A stretch of 64,000 bases of DNA, from NCBI RefSeq assembly GCF_019880245.1, contig NZ_CP082286.1, positions 2,002,521 through 2,066,520 on the forward strand, written 5' to 3'. The notes beneath the pieces were generated by a model. That model worked only from the letters and a program-made list of their open reading frames with translations, was not told where the DNA came from and searched no databases. The DNA comes from Halobaculum roseum (lineage in GTDB: Archaea; Halobacteriota; Halobacteria; Halobacteriales; Haloferacaceae). Of this stretch, positions 34,796 through 42,898 are shown one piece after another (position 1 is the stretch's first letter; each line of letters begins with the position of its first letter). A program made the position numbers and the translations under genes.

Positions 34796-35719
34796 TCAGA
34801 ACCGCCGGCGGCCGCCGCCGAGCCCGCCGCCGCCGCTGCCGATCTGGTTGGGAACGCTCCGGCGGCCGTCGGCGACGTTCGCGTAGAGGACGCCGAGGAC
34901 GAGCCCCGAGAGGTGGGCCGCGTGGGCGATGCCGCCGGCGCCGCCGAGGACGCTCCCGCTGGAGACGACGCCGAACAGCGAGAAGCCGGCGTACAGCAGC
35001 GTGATCGTCCGGATCTTCAGGGGGATCGGCGGGATGAGCAGCATCACCTTCAGGTTCGGGTTCACGACCGAGAGGAAGCCCATGACGGCCATGATCGCCC
35101 CCGAGGCGCCGAGAACGCCGCCGGCGGGCGACGCCCCGAGCAGCGCGCCCACGCCGATCTGCGAGAGGCCGGCGACCGCGCCCGTGATGAGGAACATCGC
35201 GGTGAAGCGCTTCGAGCCGAGGTAGCGCTCGACCAGCGGGCCGAAGAAGTACAGCGCGATGGAGTTGCCCGCGATGTGGAAGAAGACCGTCGGGGAGTGC
35301 GAGAAGATGGAGGTGACGACCGTCCAGACGTACCCCTGCAGGAGGGCGCGCTCGCTGAGCACGAAGATGTCCTGCCACGGGCCGCCCGTGAGGATCACCG
35401 CCCACTGGGCGGCGAACGTGACCCACATCGCCGCGAGGAACACGTACGTCATGTTTCCGCGGAACGCGCCCATGATGCCGCCGGTGCTCGTCTCGCGGTC
35501 GATCCTGGACTTCACCCGGGAGCCGACGCCGCCGGAGTCGCCCTCCTCGACGCCGTCGTCGAAGCCGGAGTCGAAGACGCCGCCGGGATCGTTCCACTCC
35601 CCGAGCCCCGCGCAGTCGTGGTTCTCCGGAAGCCGGTGCTCCGAGCAGAAGGTCTGTCCGCAGCGTCTGCACTGGTACGGGAGGTTCTCGTACTCGCCGC
35701 ACTCCGCGCACTTCGCCAT
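34796..35719 (-). CDS. Rhomboid-family intramembrane serine protease with N-terminal zinc finger
   Basis: This 307-residue protein starts with a treble-clef/AN1-like zinc finger (CAECGEYENLPYQCRRCGQTFCSEH ... HDC, residues 4-40, eight metal ligands) and continues with a six-helix rhomboid core. Key residues are HIAGNS (His/Asn of helix 2), the nucleophile Ser in GASGAIMAVMG and the catalytic His in AHAAHLSG. It should cut membrane proteins within the bilayer. ATG 35719 puts the first Cys at residue 4; an upstream ATG adds 18 shadow-like residues. Confidence 0.93.
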   Translation of the reverse strand: MAKCAECGEYENLPYQCRRCGQTFCSEHRLPENHDCAGLGEWNDPGGVFDSGFDDGVEEGDSGGVGSRVKSRIDRETSTGGIMGAFRGNMTYVFLAAMWVTFAAQWAVILTGGPWQDIFVLSERALLQGYVWTVVTSIFSHSPTVFFHIAGNSIALYFFGPLVERYLGSKRFTAMFLITGAVAGLSQIGVGALLGASPAGGVLGASGAIMAVMGFLSVVNPNLKVMLLIPPIPLKIRTITLLYAGFSLFGVVSSGSVLGGAGGIAHAAHLSGLVLGVLYANVADGRRSVPNQIGSGGGGLGGGRRRF

Positions 35720-35868
35720 TACCCGCCCTAGCCCCGGGCGGGGTATATGTCTGCCCCCTTCCGGGTCCGAACGCACACACGCGCCGGCGACCGACGGGCC
35801 GATCCCGGCGGGTGCCCCGTCTTTCTACCGGCGATCGGCCTATCGATCCGGTCCGGTCGGGAGTCGGA

Positions 35869-36036
35869 TCAGGAGTCGTCGCCGGCGCGGTCGTCGTCGT
35901 CGTCGGCAGCGACGACACCGTGCTCGTCGGCGTCGTCCGCGTCGCTGTCGGCGGTCGAGCCGTCGTCGTCGCGGGCGGCGTTCGTCGGGACGACGGTCAC
36001 GTGGTCGATGCCGACGGTGGGCTGTTTCGCGGCCAT
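35869..36036 (-). CDS. Short acidic protein, hypothetical
   Basis: The ATG at 36034-36036 gives 55 residues. A basic/neutral start (MAAKQPTVGIDHVTVVPTN) is followed by an Asp-rich tail (DSDADDADEHG, then five Asp). Codon use (third-base GC, Asp codons) looks coding. Nothing is recognised. It could be a leaderless small protein or a chance frame. It lies between the rhomboid gene and pyrophosphatase on the same strand. Confidence 0.5.
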   Translation of the reverse strand: MAAKQPTVGIDHVTVVPTNAARDDDGSTADSDADDADEHGVVAADDDDDRAGDDS

Positions 36037-36163
36037 GTTCGGGTGTACCTTGCCGGTTGTGCCACAAAAGATTACCCATGCTCATAACGTATGCGCTCGG
36101 GCGGGGCCATGCTCACGGCTAATCCGGGGGTCGGGCGCGGCGAAAAACGGGGCGGTTCGCCGC

Positions 36164-36697
36164 CTACGCGAACTGCTCGTCGTAGAGGTCCTGGGCGTGC
36201 TCGATGGCGTCCATCGCGGCCTGCTTGTCCTCCCAGCCCAGCGTCTCGACCTCCTTGCCCTCCTCGAGGTTCTTGTAGGTCTCGAAGAACTCGTCGATCT
36301 CGTCGAGCTGCTGTTGCGGGATGTCCTCCAGGTCCTCGATGTGGTCGTACCGCGGGTCCTCGCTCGGGACGGCGATGACCTTGTCGTCCTGCTCGCCGTC
36401 GTCGTCCATCTTCATGAGCGCGACCGGACGCGCCTCGATGACGCAGCCGGGGAACGTCCGGTCCTCGACGAGCACCAGCACGTCGAAGGGGTCCTCGTCG
36501 TCGTAGTACGACTGCGGGATGAAGCCGTAGTCCGAGGGGTAGTGAACGTTCGAGTGGAGGACGCGGTCGAGCATCACGCCGGGGATGTCCTTGTCGTACT
36601 CGTACTTGTTCCGCTCTCCCTTCAGACACTCCACGACGGCGTAGATCTCCTCGGGAGCGTTCGGTCCCGTCTCGAGATCTTCCCAGAGGTTCGTCAT
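36164..36697 (-). CDS. ppa: Inorganic pyrophosphatase
   Basis: This 177-residue family I soluble pyrophosphatase shows AVVECLKGERNKYEYDKD near residue 20, HYPSDYGFIPQS, and the metal-binding DEDPFDVLVL near residue 67. It hydrolyses PPi from biosynthetic reactions such as tRNA charging and acyl-CoA synthesis. ATG 36697 gives the family start MTNLWEDLETGP; a longer frame adds 100 shadow residues. It is divergent from padR across a 333-bp gap. Confidence 0.95.
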   Translation of the reverse strand: MTNLWEDLETGPNAPEEIYAVVECLKGERNKYEYDKDIPGVMLDRVLHSNVHYPSDYGFIPQSYYDDEDPFDVLVLVEDRTFPGCVIEARPVALMKMDDDGEQDDKVIAVPSEDPRYDHIEDLEDIPQQQLDEIDEFFETYKNLEEGKEVETLGWEDKQAAMDAIEHAQDLYDEQFA

Positions 36698-37030
36698 GCG
36701 CCTGGCGGTTCCGCCAACGCGAGCAAAGACCTTTCGGCATGCGGTGAAATCAGCGAACGAAGCGTTCCCGCCGCCGACCGCGGGGCCGGACCGTCGCGGT
36801 CCGATCGACGGCGATACTCCTCGGGGATGACGTGGGCCCGACCACCCGAATATAGACGGCCGAGGCCTTATCCCTCTCACGCGTTTTTTGGAAAACGAGC
36901 AGTCGACGATCCGGGGGGGATGGGAGATCACAAATCGTCCGAATAGTCGGTCCTCAGGCGTTCTATTCGCCGAATCGTTCTTTTTGGTTGGTAACAATTA
37001 AATACTCCCGTGACCTCTCACCGGCTGACC
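36698..37030. other. 333-bp intergenic region between ppa and padR
   Basis: No coding frame looks real here. The right third is unusually AT-rich (36955-37005) and holds the padR promoter. The left part should hold the ppa promoter. No RNA fold is recognised. Confidence 0.6.
36996..37005 (+). promoter_or_regulatory. TATA-like box of padR
   Basis: aattaaatac lies 26-35 bp ahead of the padR ATG within an AT-rich stretch, the expected spacing for a near-leaderless transcript. Confidence 0.6.
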
Positions 37031-37396
37031 ATGTCAGAGGCACAATCGAAAACCGAAGTGGTCGATATCGCGCGCGATCTCACCGCGTTCCAACAGAACA
37101 TCCTCGTCATCCTCTCGGAGGAGGCGATGTACGGGCTCGCGATCAAGCGAGAGCTCGAGAGCTACTACGACGCCGAGGTCAACCACGGGCGACTCTACCC
37201 CAACCTCGACGACCTCGTCGAGCTCGACCTGGTGGAGAAGAGCGAACTCGACAAGCGGACGAACCAGTACGAGCTGACCGAGACCGGCCGCAAGGCCGTG
37301 CTCGACCGCCTGGACTGGGTCGTCGGCAAGTACGTCACCGACGAGTCGCGCGCGGACGACATCCGTGCGCTCGTCGACGACGCGCTCGACGCGTAA
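37031..37396 (+). CDS. PadR-family transcriptional regulator
   Basis: This 121-residue winged-helix protein has LTAFQQNILVILSEEAMYGLAIKREL followed by the recognition region VNHGRLYPNLDDLVELDLVEK and the wing KRTNQYELTETGRKAV. This is the PadR pattern (cf. GxLYPxLxxLexxGLI). It is presumably a dimeric repressor; the target is unknown. ATG 37031 is preferred over an in-frame start seven codons upstream because of TATA spacing. The nearest neighbours (ppa, rnhA) suggest no obvious regulon. Confidence 0.92.
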   Translation: MSEAQSKTEVVDIARDLTAFQQNILVILSEEAMYGLAIKRELESYYDAEVNHGRLYPNLDDLVELDLVEKSELDKRTNQYELTETGRKAVLDRLDWVVGKYVTDESRADDIRALVDDALDA

Positions 37397-37444
37397 CCGC
37401 ACAACCGCACAGAACCACCCGCGGGACGTCGCCGCCGGACGAGT

Positions 37445-38095
37445 TCACAGGGGAGTCCGCTCGTCCGCGGCCTCGAAGACGTACCGCACCGACGCCCGCA
37501 CGGCGTCGCGCTGTTCTTCCGACGGCCACGCGTTGCGCGGGAAGTACTCGTCGAGGAACTCCCGTACCTCGTCGGCGTCGGCCGAGTCCATCGGCCGCGC
37601 GTAGTGATTCCCCATGAAATCGGCGAACGCGCGGGCGTTCGCGGCGTGGGTCTCGTCGTGTTCCTCGGCGACCCGCTCGACGAGCGCGGCGTTATGCTCC
37701 TCGATCTCGCTCCAGTCGTCCGGGTCGCCCGGCCCCGAGAGCGACACCTCGACGGCGCGATCGGTGTCCTCGATGCGGTCGATCTGTACCGTTCCGTCCT
37801 CCATCCACTCGTCGGGATAGCACACGAGCGTGTCGTCGTCCTCGCGAACGCGGGCGGTGAAGCCGTGATCGGCGAGCCGGTCGCCCCGGTCCTCGCGGTA
37901 GGCCTCGGCTTCCGCCTCGTCGACGGCCTCGCGGGCCAGTCGAGTGAGTCGCTCGGCGGCGTCGACGGTCGGCTTCGGGAGTTCCTCGTCCCAGCCGTCG
38001 GCGCCCGGGTCGGCCTCGTCGGTGTCGGCCTCCCCCTGGTTCTCGTCGGTCGATGCCGCTCGCGTCGCGTCGGTGGTGTCCTCTGTGGGTTCCAT
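37445..38095 (-). CDS. RnhA-associated conserved protein (DUF7108-like)
   Basis: This 216-residue acidic soluble protein lies two bases downstream of rnhA on the same strand, a neighbourhood I recall for haloarchaeal 'RnhA operon' proteins (DUF7108). The N-terminal 40 residues are low-complexity acid. The rest is alpha/beta with a stretch TARVREDDDTLVCYPDEWMEDG and a helical C-terminus (FLDEYFPRNAWPSEEQRDAV). No catalytic motif is identified. A role linked to RNase HI is inferred only from position. Confidence 0.75.
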   Translation of the reverse strand: MEPTEDTTDATRAASTDENQGEADTDEADPGADGWDEELPKPTVDAAERLTRLAREAVDEAEAEAYREDRGDRLADHGFTARVREDDDTLVCYPDEWMEDGTVQIDRIEDTDRAVEVSLSGPGDPDDWSEIEEHNAALVERVAEEHDETHAANARAFADFMGNHYARPMDSADADEVREFLDEYFPRNAWPSEEQRDAVRASVRYVFEAADERTPL

Positions 38096-38096
38096 C

Positions 38097-38687
38097 TCAG
38101 CCCTCGAACGCCTCGTTCGCCAACTCGTCGGCGCGCTCGTTTATCTCCCTCGGGACGTGCTCGATGCTCCAGCGGTCGAACCGATCCAACAGCTCCAGCG
38201 CGCGAACGCGCTTCTCGCGGAGTCCGGGGTCGTTCACGTTCCACTCGCCGCGGACCTGCTTGACGATCAACTGGGAGTCGCCGCGAACGTCCGCCTCGTC
38301 GAGCCCGTAGTCGACGGCCGCCTCCAGCGCCCGGATCAGCGCCTCGTACTCGGCCTTGTTGTTGGTCGTGTCCGCGATGCGCTCGCCCCCCTCGGCGACG
38401 ATGCCGTCGCCGGTGACGATCGCCCAGCCGATCGCCGCCGGCCCGGGATTCCCGCGCGAGGCGCCGTCGAAGTAGACGTGGCCGCGGCCGCCGCCCTCGC
38501 GGATCAGCGCCGCGAGGCGCTGCGGGTCGCCCCCCTGGACGACGACCTTGTCGTCGTACGCCACCGCGACGGCGCCGTCGCGCTCGGCGCGCCAGCGTTC
38601 GTGGTCGGTGTTGCCCGCGCTCACCTCGACACCCGCGTTCGTCACCCGCTCGCGGGCCGCCTCGGGGTCGCAGTCGATGACCGGCAT
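38097..38687 (-). CDS. rnhA: Ribonuclease HI
   Basis: This 196-residue enzyme degrades RNA in RNA-DNA hybrids. The C-terminal RNase H fold (about residues 68-196) has the catalytic set: Asp in VYFDGASRGNPGPAAIG, Glu in NNKAEYEALI, Asp in RGDSQLIVKQV and a late Asp/Glu in NERADELANEA. The first ~65 residues form the extra haloarchaeal N-terminal domain. ATG 38687 gives MPVIDCDPEAA; the longer frame adds 16 unconvincing residues. It is divergent from the tfb gene (85 bp apart). Confidence 0.94.
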   Translation of the reverse strand: MPVIDCDPEAARERVTNAGVEVSAGNTDHERWRAERDGAVAVAYDDKVVVQGGDPQRLAALIREGGGRGHVYFDGASRGNPGPAAIGWAIVTGDGIVAEGGERIADTTNNKAEYEALIRALEAAVDYGLDEADVRGDSQLIVKQVRGEWNVNDPGLREKRVRALELLDRFDRWSIEHVPREINERADELANEAFEG

Positions 38688-38736
38688 ACCAGTCGATGGC
38701 CGCCGACGCGGAGAAAGCGTTGCCATCGGGACCAAC

Positions 38737-38744
38737 CCTTAACT
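38737..38744 (+). promoter_or_regulatory. TATA-like box of tfb
   Basis: ccttaact lies 29-36 bp ahead of the tfb ATG in the 85-bp rnhA/tfb divergent region. Confidence 0.4.
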
Positions 38745-38772
38745 GTCTCCACGGCGACACCTTGTAAACACG

Positions 38773-39780
38773 ATGACAGGGCCCACCCGGCAGCGTGACG
38801 AGCGCGAGCGACGGCAGTGGACCGGGGACGACCGAGGCGACGGATCGGCGACGAAGACGGCGGAAGCGGACGAGGAAACGGAGGAGGACATCGACCCGGA
38901 GGAGTTCGACGAGGAGGACCTCGTGCGCACGGCCGACGGCGAGCTGATGCACGAACCCACGGGACTGATCGTCGAGGAGGATCACGTGGATCGCGGGCCG
39001 GAGTGGCGGGCGTTCAACCACTCCGAACGCCAGGAGAAGTCGCGGGTGGGTGCACCCGTGACGGAGACGATGCACGACAAGGGGCTGACGACGACCATCG
39101 ACTGGAAGGACAAGGACGCCTACGGTCGCTCGTTGAGCTCCGAGAAGCGGTCGCAGATGCACCGCCTGCGCAAGTGGCAGGAGCGCATCCGTACCAAGGA
39201 CGCCGGCGAGCGCAACCTCCAGTTCGCCCTTTCGGAGATCGACCGGATGGCCAGCGCGCTGGGTGTCCCTCGCTCGGTCCGGGAGGTCGCCTCCGTCATC
39301 TATCGCCGCGCGCTCAAGGAGGACCTCATCCGCGGCCGCTCCATCGAGGGCGTCGCCACGGCGACGCTGTACGCCGCCTGTCGCAAGGAAGGGATCCCCC
39401 GTTCCCTGGAGGAGATCTCGGAGGTCTCGCGGGTCGAGCGCAAGGAGATCGGCCGGACCTACCGCTACGTCTCCCAGGAGCTCGGGCTGGAGATGAAGCC
39501 GGTCGACCCCAAGCAGTACGTTCCCCGCTTCAGTTCCGAACTCGACCTCAGCGAGGAGGTCAAATCGAAGGCCAACGAGATCATCGAGACGACCGCCGAG
39601 CAGGGACTGCTCTCGGGGAAATCGCCGACGGGCTTCGCCGCCGCCGCCATCTACGCGGCCTCCCTGCTGTGTAACGAGAAGAAGACTCAACGCGAGGTCG
39701 CCGACGTGGCACAGGTCACCGAGGTCACCATCCGCAACCGCTACCAGGAACAGATCGAGGCGATGGGGATCCACGGATAG
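38773..39780 (+). CDS. tfb: Transcription initiation factor TFB with degenerate zinc ribbon
   Basis: This 335-residue TFIIB homologue has an intact B-reader/linker ([36 protein letters not shown]) and two cyclin repeats (about 120-215 and 220-315). These include the BRE-contacting end [17 protein letters not shown]. The N-terminal zinc ribbon is present by alignment but all four cysteines are gone: the CPEC position reads DPEE and the second pair reads HEPT before GLIVEE. The only Cys residues lie in the cyclin repeats. It should still bind TBP-DNA, but docking to RNA polymerase may differ. Confidence 0.93.
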   Translation: MTGPTRQRDERERRQWTGDDRGDGSATKTAEADEETEEDIDPEEFDEEDLVRTADGELMHEPTGLIVEEDHVDRGPEWRAFNHSERQEKSRVGAPVTETMHDKGLTTTIDWKDKDAYGRSLSSEKRSQMHRLRKWQERIRTKDAGERNLQFALSEIDRMASALGVPRSVREVASVIYRRALKEDLIRGRSIEGVATATLYAACRKEGIPRSLEEISEVSRVERKEIGRTYRYVSQELGLEMKPVDPKQYVPRFSSELDLSEEVKSKANEIIETTAEQGLLSGKSPTGFAAAAIYAASLLCNEKKTQREVADVAQVTEVTIRNRYQEQIEAMGIHG

Positions 39781-40110
39781 GCGAGAACGGACTCGAAACC
39801 GACGTTCTCCCGCGTTCGCCTCCGCGACGCCGCGAACGTTTTTGTCGGATACCGGGACCACGCTCGCCGTGACCTGACAGTCGTCGCGCGACGGTCAGCG
39901 GGTGTGAGGCCGCTCAGACCTCGGCGCGGACGGCGCGAGCCGTGTGCGCGTGCGGTCAGCCGTCGCGTGTCGCGTCCCTGCCGGCCCCGCGCGGGCCGTC
40001 CCGGCGACGCACCGACCGCCTGTCAGCCATCTCCTGAGCGTCGCGACCGCCGACATCGACGAACGCGCGGGGAACGTTCTTGTCCGCGGAGCGGCTACGC
40101 CGAACCGACC
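39781..40110. other. 330-bp intergenic region between tfb and nreA
   Basis: No convincing frame and no recognised RNA. Two near-identical 13-mers, gaacgtttttgtc (39834-39846) and gaacgttcttgtc (40072-40084), flank the GC-rich centre. The second lies at promoter distance from the nreA start. Confidence 0.55.
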
Positions 40111-41385
40111 GTGAAGCTGGACGACTACGTCGAGTTCGAGGCGAACGAGCGGGCCGAGCGCCGACGGCTCGCCCAGGAGAAGTCCTACGAGCTGATGGAC
40201 CACCTCGAGTCGTTCCAGCACCGCTTCGACGAGGCGACCGGCGGCGACTCCGTGTTCGGGTCCGTCTCGCCGTCGATCTTCGTCGGCTCCTCGAACTACC
40301 CGAACCTCTCGACGGGCCTGCTGTCGCCGGTCGGCCACGAGGACGACGCCGCGACCTACGAGACGAGCGGCGCGTGGTACGAGGAGGGCGTCTCCATCTC
40401 GGACGTGTTCGAGCGGCGCACCTCGCTGCTCAACTCGAACAAGGGGGTCGACGCGCGCGAGGCCGCGAGCGTCCACGACGCCTGGGACGGCTTCCTCGGC
40501 GTCCAGCGCGAGGTCGCCATCGCCGACCGCCCGGTCGACGTGGAGGTGTTCCTCGACGACGGCCCGGCCATCGACTACGACGTGTCGCCCGACGACATCG
40601 CGACGCCGACGGGACCGCGCGCCCGCGCCGCCGACGCGGACCTGACGGAGAACCCGCACGTCCCGCGGCCGGTGAAGAAGACGCTGGAGGACGACGACTG
40701 GCGCGCGGAGGGGGCGATGAACTACCTCTATCGCCGCGGGTTCGACGTGTACGACATCAACACCGTCCTCTCGGCGGGCGCGCTCGGCCGCGACGACCAG
40801 CGACGGCTGGTGCCGACGCGGTGGTCCATCACCGCCGTCGACGACACGATCGGGAAGTACCTCCGGGGGACGATCCGCGACCGCCGGAGCGTCGACACCG
40901 TCCATGTGTGGCGCAACGAGTACCTCGGCAACGCCTTCTGGGTGATCCTCGCGCCCGGCGACTGGGAGTTCGAGTTGGTCGAGATGAAGTCGCCGGGGAG
41001 CATCTGGCACCCCGACCCCGAGGGCGACACGTACCTCTCGTCGGCCCACGAGAACCGCGAGGGACGGTCGGCGTACGTCGACGAGACGGCGGGCGCGTAC
41101 TACGCCTCCCGCTTCGGCGTGCTCGAACACCTCTCCGAGCGCGGCCGACAGGCGAAGGTGCTCGTCCTCAGACACGTCTCCGACGACTACTGGGGGCCGG
41201 TCGGCGTCTGGCAGGTACGCGAGAGCGTCCGCAACGCCTTCGAGGGCGAACACGGCGAGGCCGAGACGTTCGAGGAGGCCGTCCGCGGCGTGAGCGAGCA
41301 GCTTCCGGTGTCGCTCGCGCGGCTCCGAGGGAAATCGACGATGGTCGCGGGCCTGCAGTCGAGTCTCGCGGACTGGACGACGTAG
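40111..41385 (+). CDS. nreA: DNA repair protein NreA
   Basis: This 424-residue protein of the archaeal Nre family (DUF650/DUF651) has FGSVSPSIFVGSSNYPNLSTGLLSP near the N-terminus, RAEGAMNYLYRRGFDVYD, PTRWSITAVDDTIGKYL and YLGNAFWVIL. The last nine residues, QSSLADWTT (from Gln416), resemble a PCNA-interacting PIP box (QxxLxxW). NreA works in DNA damage tolerance through PCNA. The start is the GTG at 40111, which gives the family start VKLDDYVEFE; no ATG is better placed. Confidence 0.93.
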   Translation: MKLDDYVEFEANERAERRRLAQEKSYELMDHLESFQHRFDEATGGDSVFGSVSPSIFVGSSNYPNLSTGLLSPVGHEDDAATYETSGAWYEEGVSISDVFERRTSLLNSNKGVDAREAASVHDAWDGFLGVQREVAIADRPVDVEVFLDDGPAIDYDVSPDDIATPTGPRARAADADLTENPHVPRPVKKTLEDDDWRAEGAMNYLYRRGFDVYDINTVLSAGALGRDDQRRLVPTRWSITAVDDTIGKYLRGTIRDRRSVDTVHVWRNEYLGNAFWVILAPGDWEFELVEMKSPGSIWHPDPEGDTYLSSAHENREGRSAYVDETAGAYYASRFGVLEHLSERGRQAKVLVLRHVSDDYWGPVGVWQVRESVRNAFEGEHGEAETFEEAVRGVSEQLPVSLARLRGKSTMVAGLQSSLADWTT

Positions 41386-41488
41386 CCCGAGCCCGTCTGC
41401 TCGCTCCCGTCGGTCGGGTTTCGGGAGCCGTGCTGTCTCCGTACAGCCCCGCCGTCAGAGTTACTCGATCGGGCACCGACACCCCGGT

Positions 41489-41914
41489 ATGGCCCTCCCG
41501 ATCGGACAGATCCCCGGCGGTCCGGAACTGCTGATCGTCCTGCTCGTGCTCCTGCTCCTGTTCGGCGGATCGGCGCTGGCGGCGATCGTGATCTTCGGGG
41601 GAGTGAAGCTCATCGGCGGCGACACGGACGACGACCGAATCGCGTCGCTCGAACGAGAATTGGCGGAGACCCGCACGGAACTACGTGCGCTCCGCGAGGA
41701 GACGGGGGCGGCCGGAAGCGGAACCGCCGACGCCGCCGGCGACACCGTGAGCGACGATGACGGCGACACTGCGGACGACGCCGACGCTGCGAGCGATGCC
41801 GGTCGTGACACCGCGGACGGCGCCGACCGCGATACCGATGGCGACGCCGGCGGCGACACCGCGGACACCTCAGTCGACGACGATCCCGACTACGAGGAGT
41901 CGAGGTCGGCGTAG
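41489..41914 (+). CDS. TatA-like small membrane protein
   Basis: This 141-residue protein has an N-terminal PGGPELLIVLLVLLLLFGG, which matches the TatA pattern (F/GPEL, one helix, FG hinge). Instead of a standard TatA amphipathic helix, a second hydrophobic stretch follows (AAIVIFGGVKLIGG), then a charged coiled-coil-like helix (SLERELAETRTELRALREE) and an Asp/Thr-rich acidic tail. It may be a TatA paralogue or merely similar in its first helix. Its end overlaps the convergent DUF302 gene by 25 bp. Confidence 0.7.
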   Translation: MALPIGQIPGGPELLIVLLVLLLLFGGSALAAIVIFGGVKLIGGDTDDDRIASLERELAETRTELRALREETGAAGSGTADAAGDTVSDDDGDTADDADAASDAGRDTADGADRDTDGDAGGDTADTSVDDDPDYEESRSA

Positions 41915-42339
41915 GCGGCGTCGACCATCTCGCCGGTCTCCTCGATGATACGGTCCATCTCCTCGGCGTCGGTGTCGAGTCCGAGCAGCCGGGCGATCCG
42001 CATGATCGAGACGTGGTACACGGTCTGTACGCCCGGCTCCTCCTCCCAGATCACGACGTTGCAGGCGAACAACCCGCCGATGCGGCCGTCGGTCGCGTCG
42101 AGCGCGCGATCGGCCATCCGCGGGTTACACGCGCCGAGCACGTAGTACGGGTCGCGGCCGGCGTCGACCTTCTCGTTGAGCAGCTCCGACGGGGAGAACT
42201 CGACCGGGACGCCGAAGCCGTGGGCGGTGAACGTCTCGCGGACGTGTTCGACCGCGTCCGCGTGGTCCATCTCGAGCGTCGCGCGCTTCTCGCCGTAGTC
42301 GTCGCCGCGGATCGCCTCGGGATCGATGGGGAGCTGCAT
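41890..42339 (-). CDS. DUF302-family protein
   Basis: This 149-residue protein has the DUF302 pattern: DAVEHVRETFTAHGFGVPVEF, YYVLGACNPRMADRALDATDGRIGGLFACNVVIWEE and a final helical segment. The family binds small ligands or metals and has no settled function. The central GACNP with a second Cys in FACNV is conserved. ATG 42339 gives MQLPIDPEAI; the longer frame upstream is shadow-like. Confidence 0.85.
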   Translation of the reverse strand: MQLPIDPEAIRGDDYGEKRATLEMDHADAVEHVRETFTAHGFGVPVEFSPSELLNEKVDAGRDPYYVLGACNPRMADRALDATDGRIGGLFACNVVIWEEEPGVQTVYHVSIMRIARLLGLDTDAEEMDRIIEETGEMVDAAYADLDSS

Positions 42340-42422
42340 GGCTCGCGGTTCGGCGGGCGGCGTCGAAAAGCTGGCGCCGGTGCACGGCTCGCGCCCGCCC
42401 GCCGTGTGCGGGTTCGATCCGG

Positions 42423-42713
42423 CTACTCCGCCGTCTGGACCGGACCGCGGCCGATAACGTCCTCGACGGCGTCGACGAACGTCTGGCGGCGGTCGAAGTA
42501 GGTGATATCGACCTCGCTCAGCACGTCCTCGAGGTCGCGGGGGCCGTCCGGCGTCCGGACGGTCGCGTCGCCTTCCTTGTCGAGGACCTTCGATTTCTCC
42601 TGGGGCCACGTGAGCCGGGAGGCGACACGCGCCAGCGGCGCCCCCTCGATCGTCGGACCCTCGCCGAGCTCGACGGCGGGCTCCTCTTCCTCGGGTTCGT
42701 CGTCGTCAGCCAT
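42423..42713 (-). CDS. DUF5789-family small protein
   Basis: This 96-residue protein from ATG 42713 is acidic for its first 20 residues. It then shows IEGAPLARVASRLTWPQEKS and VRTPDGPRDLEDVLSEVDITYFDRRQTF, matching the haloarchaeal DUF5789 family as I know it. It is probably a small cytoplasmic protein of unknown function. It is transcribed away from the membrane gene at 42899. Confidence 0.82.
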   Translation of the reverse strand: MADDDEPEEEEPAVELGEGPTIEGAPLARVASRLTWPQEKSKVLDKEGDATVRTPDGPRDLEDVLSEVDITYFDRRQTFVDAVEDVIGRGPVQTAE

Positions 42714-42868
42714 GTCCCGGAGTTCGCCCACGGTCCGCCTAATCCTTTCGGAGCGCCGCTACGGGTCGGCTTCCCCGTCGCGGCGGGCGAGCACGGATCC
42801 CTCCCTGCCGATCGCGGCGGAACCGGCGGACCGTGGGGACGTGCGTCATGCCGATGTCTGACGTATCG

Positions 42869-42876
42869 TTTTAAGT
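42869..42876 (+). promoter_or_regulatory. TATA-like box upstream of 42899 gene
   Basis: ttttaagt lies 23-30 bp ahead of the ATG at 42899, the spacing of a leaderless transcript. Confidence 0.55.
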
Positions 42877-42898
42877 GATGATGGTATAACACCGGTGT

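Noticed and set aside
37195..39861. An 888-residue minus-strand frame across padR, rnhA and tfb
   Set aside because: It is antisense to padR and tfb and out of frame with rnhA. Arg/Thr/Pro-rich composition is typical of GC-rich shadows.
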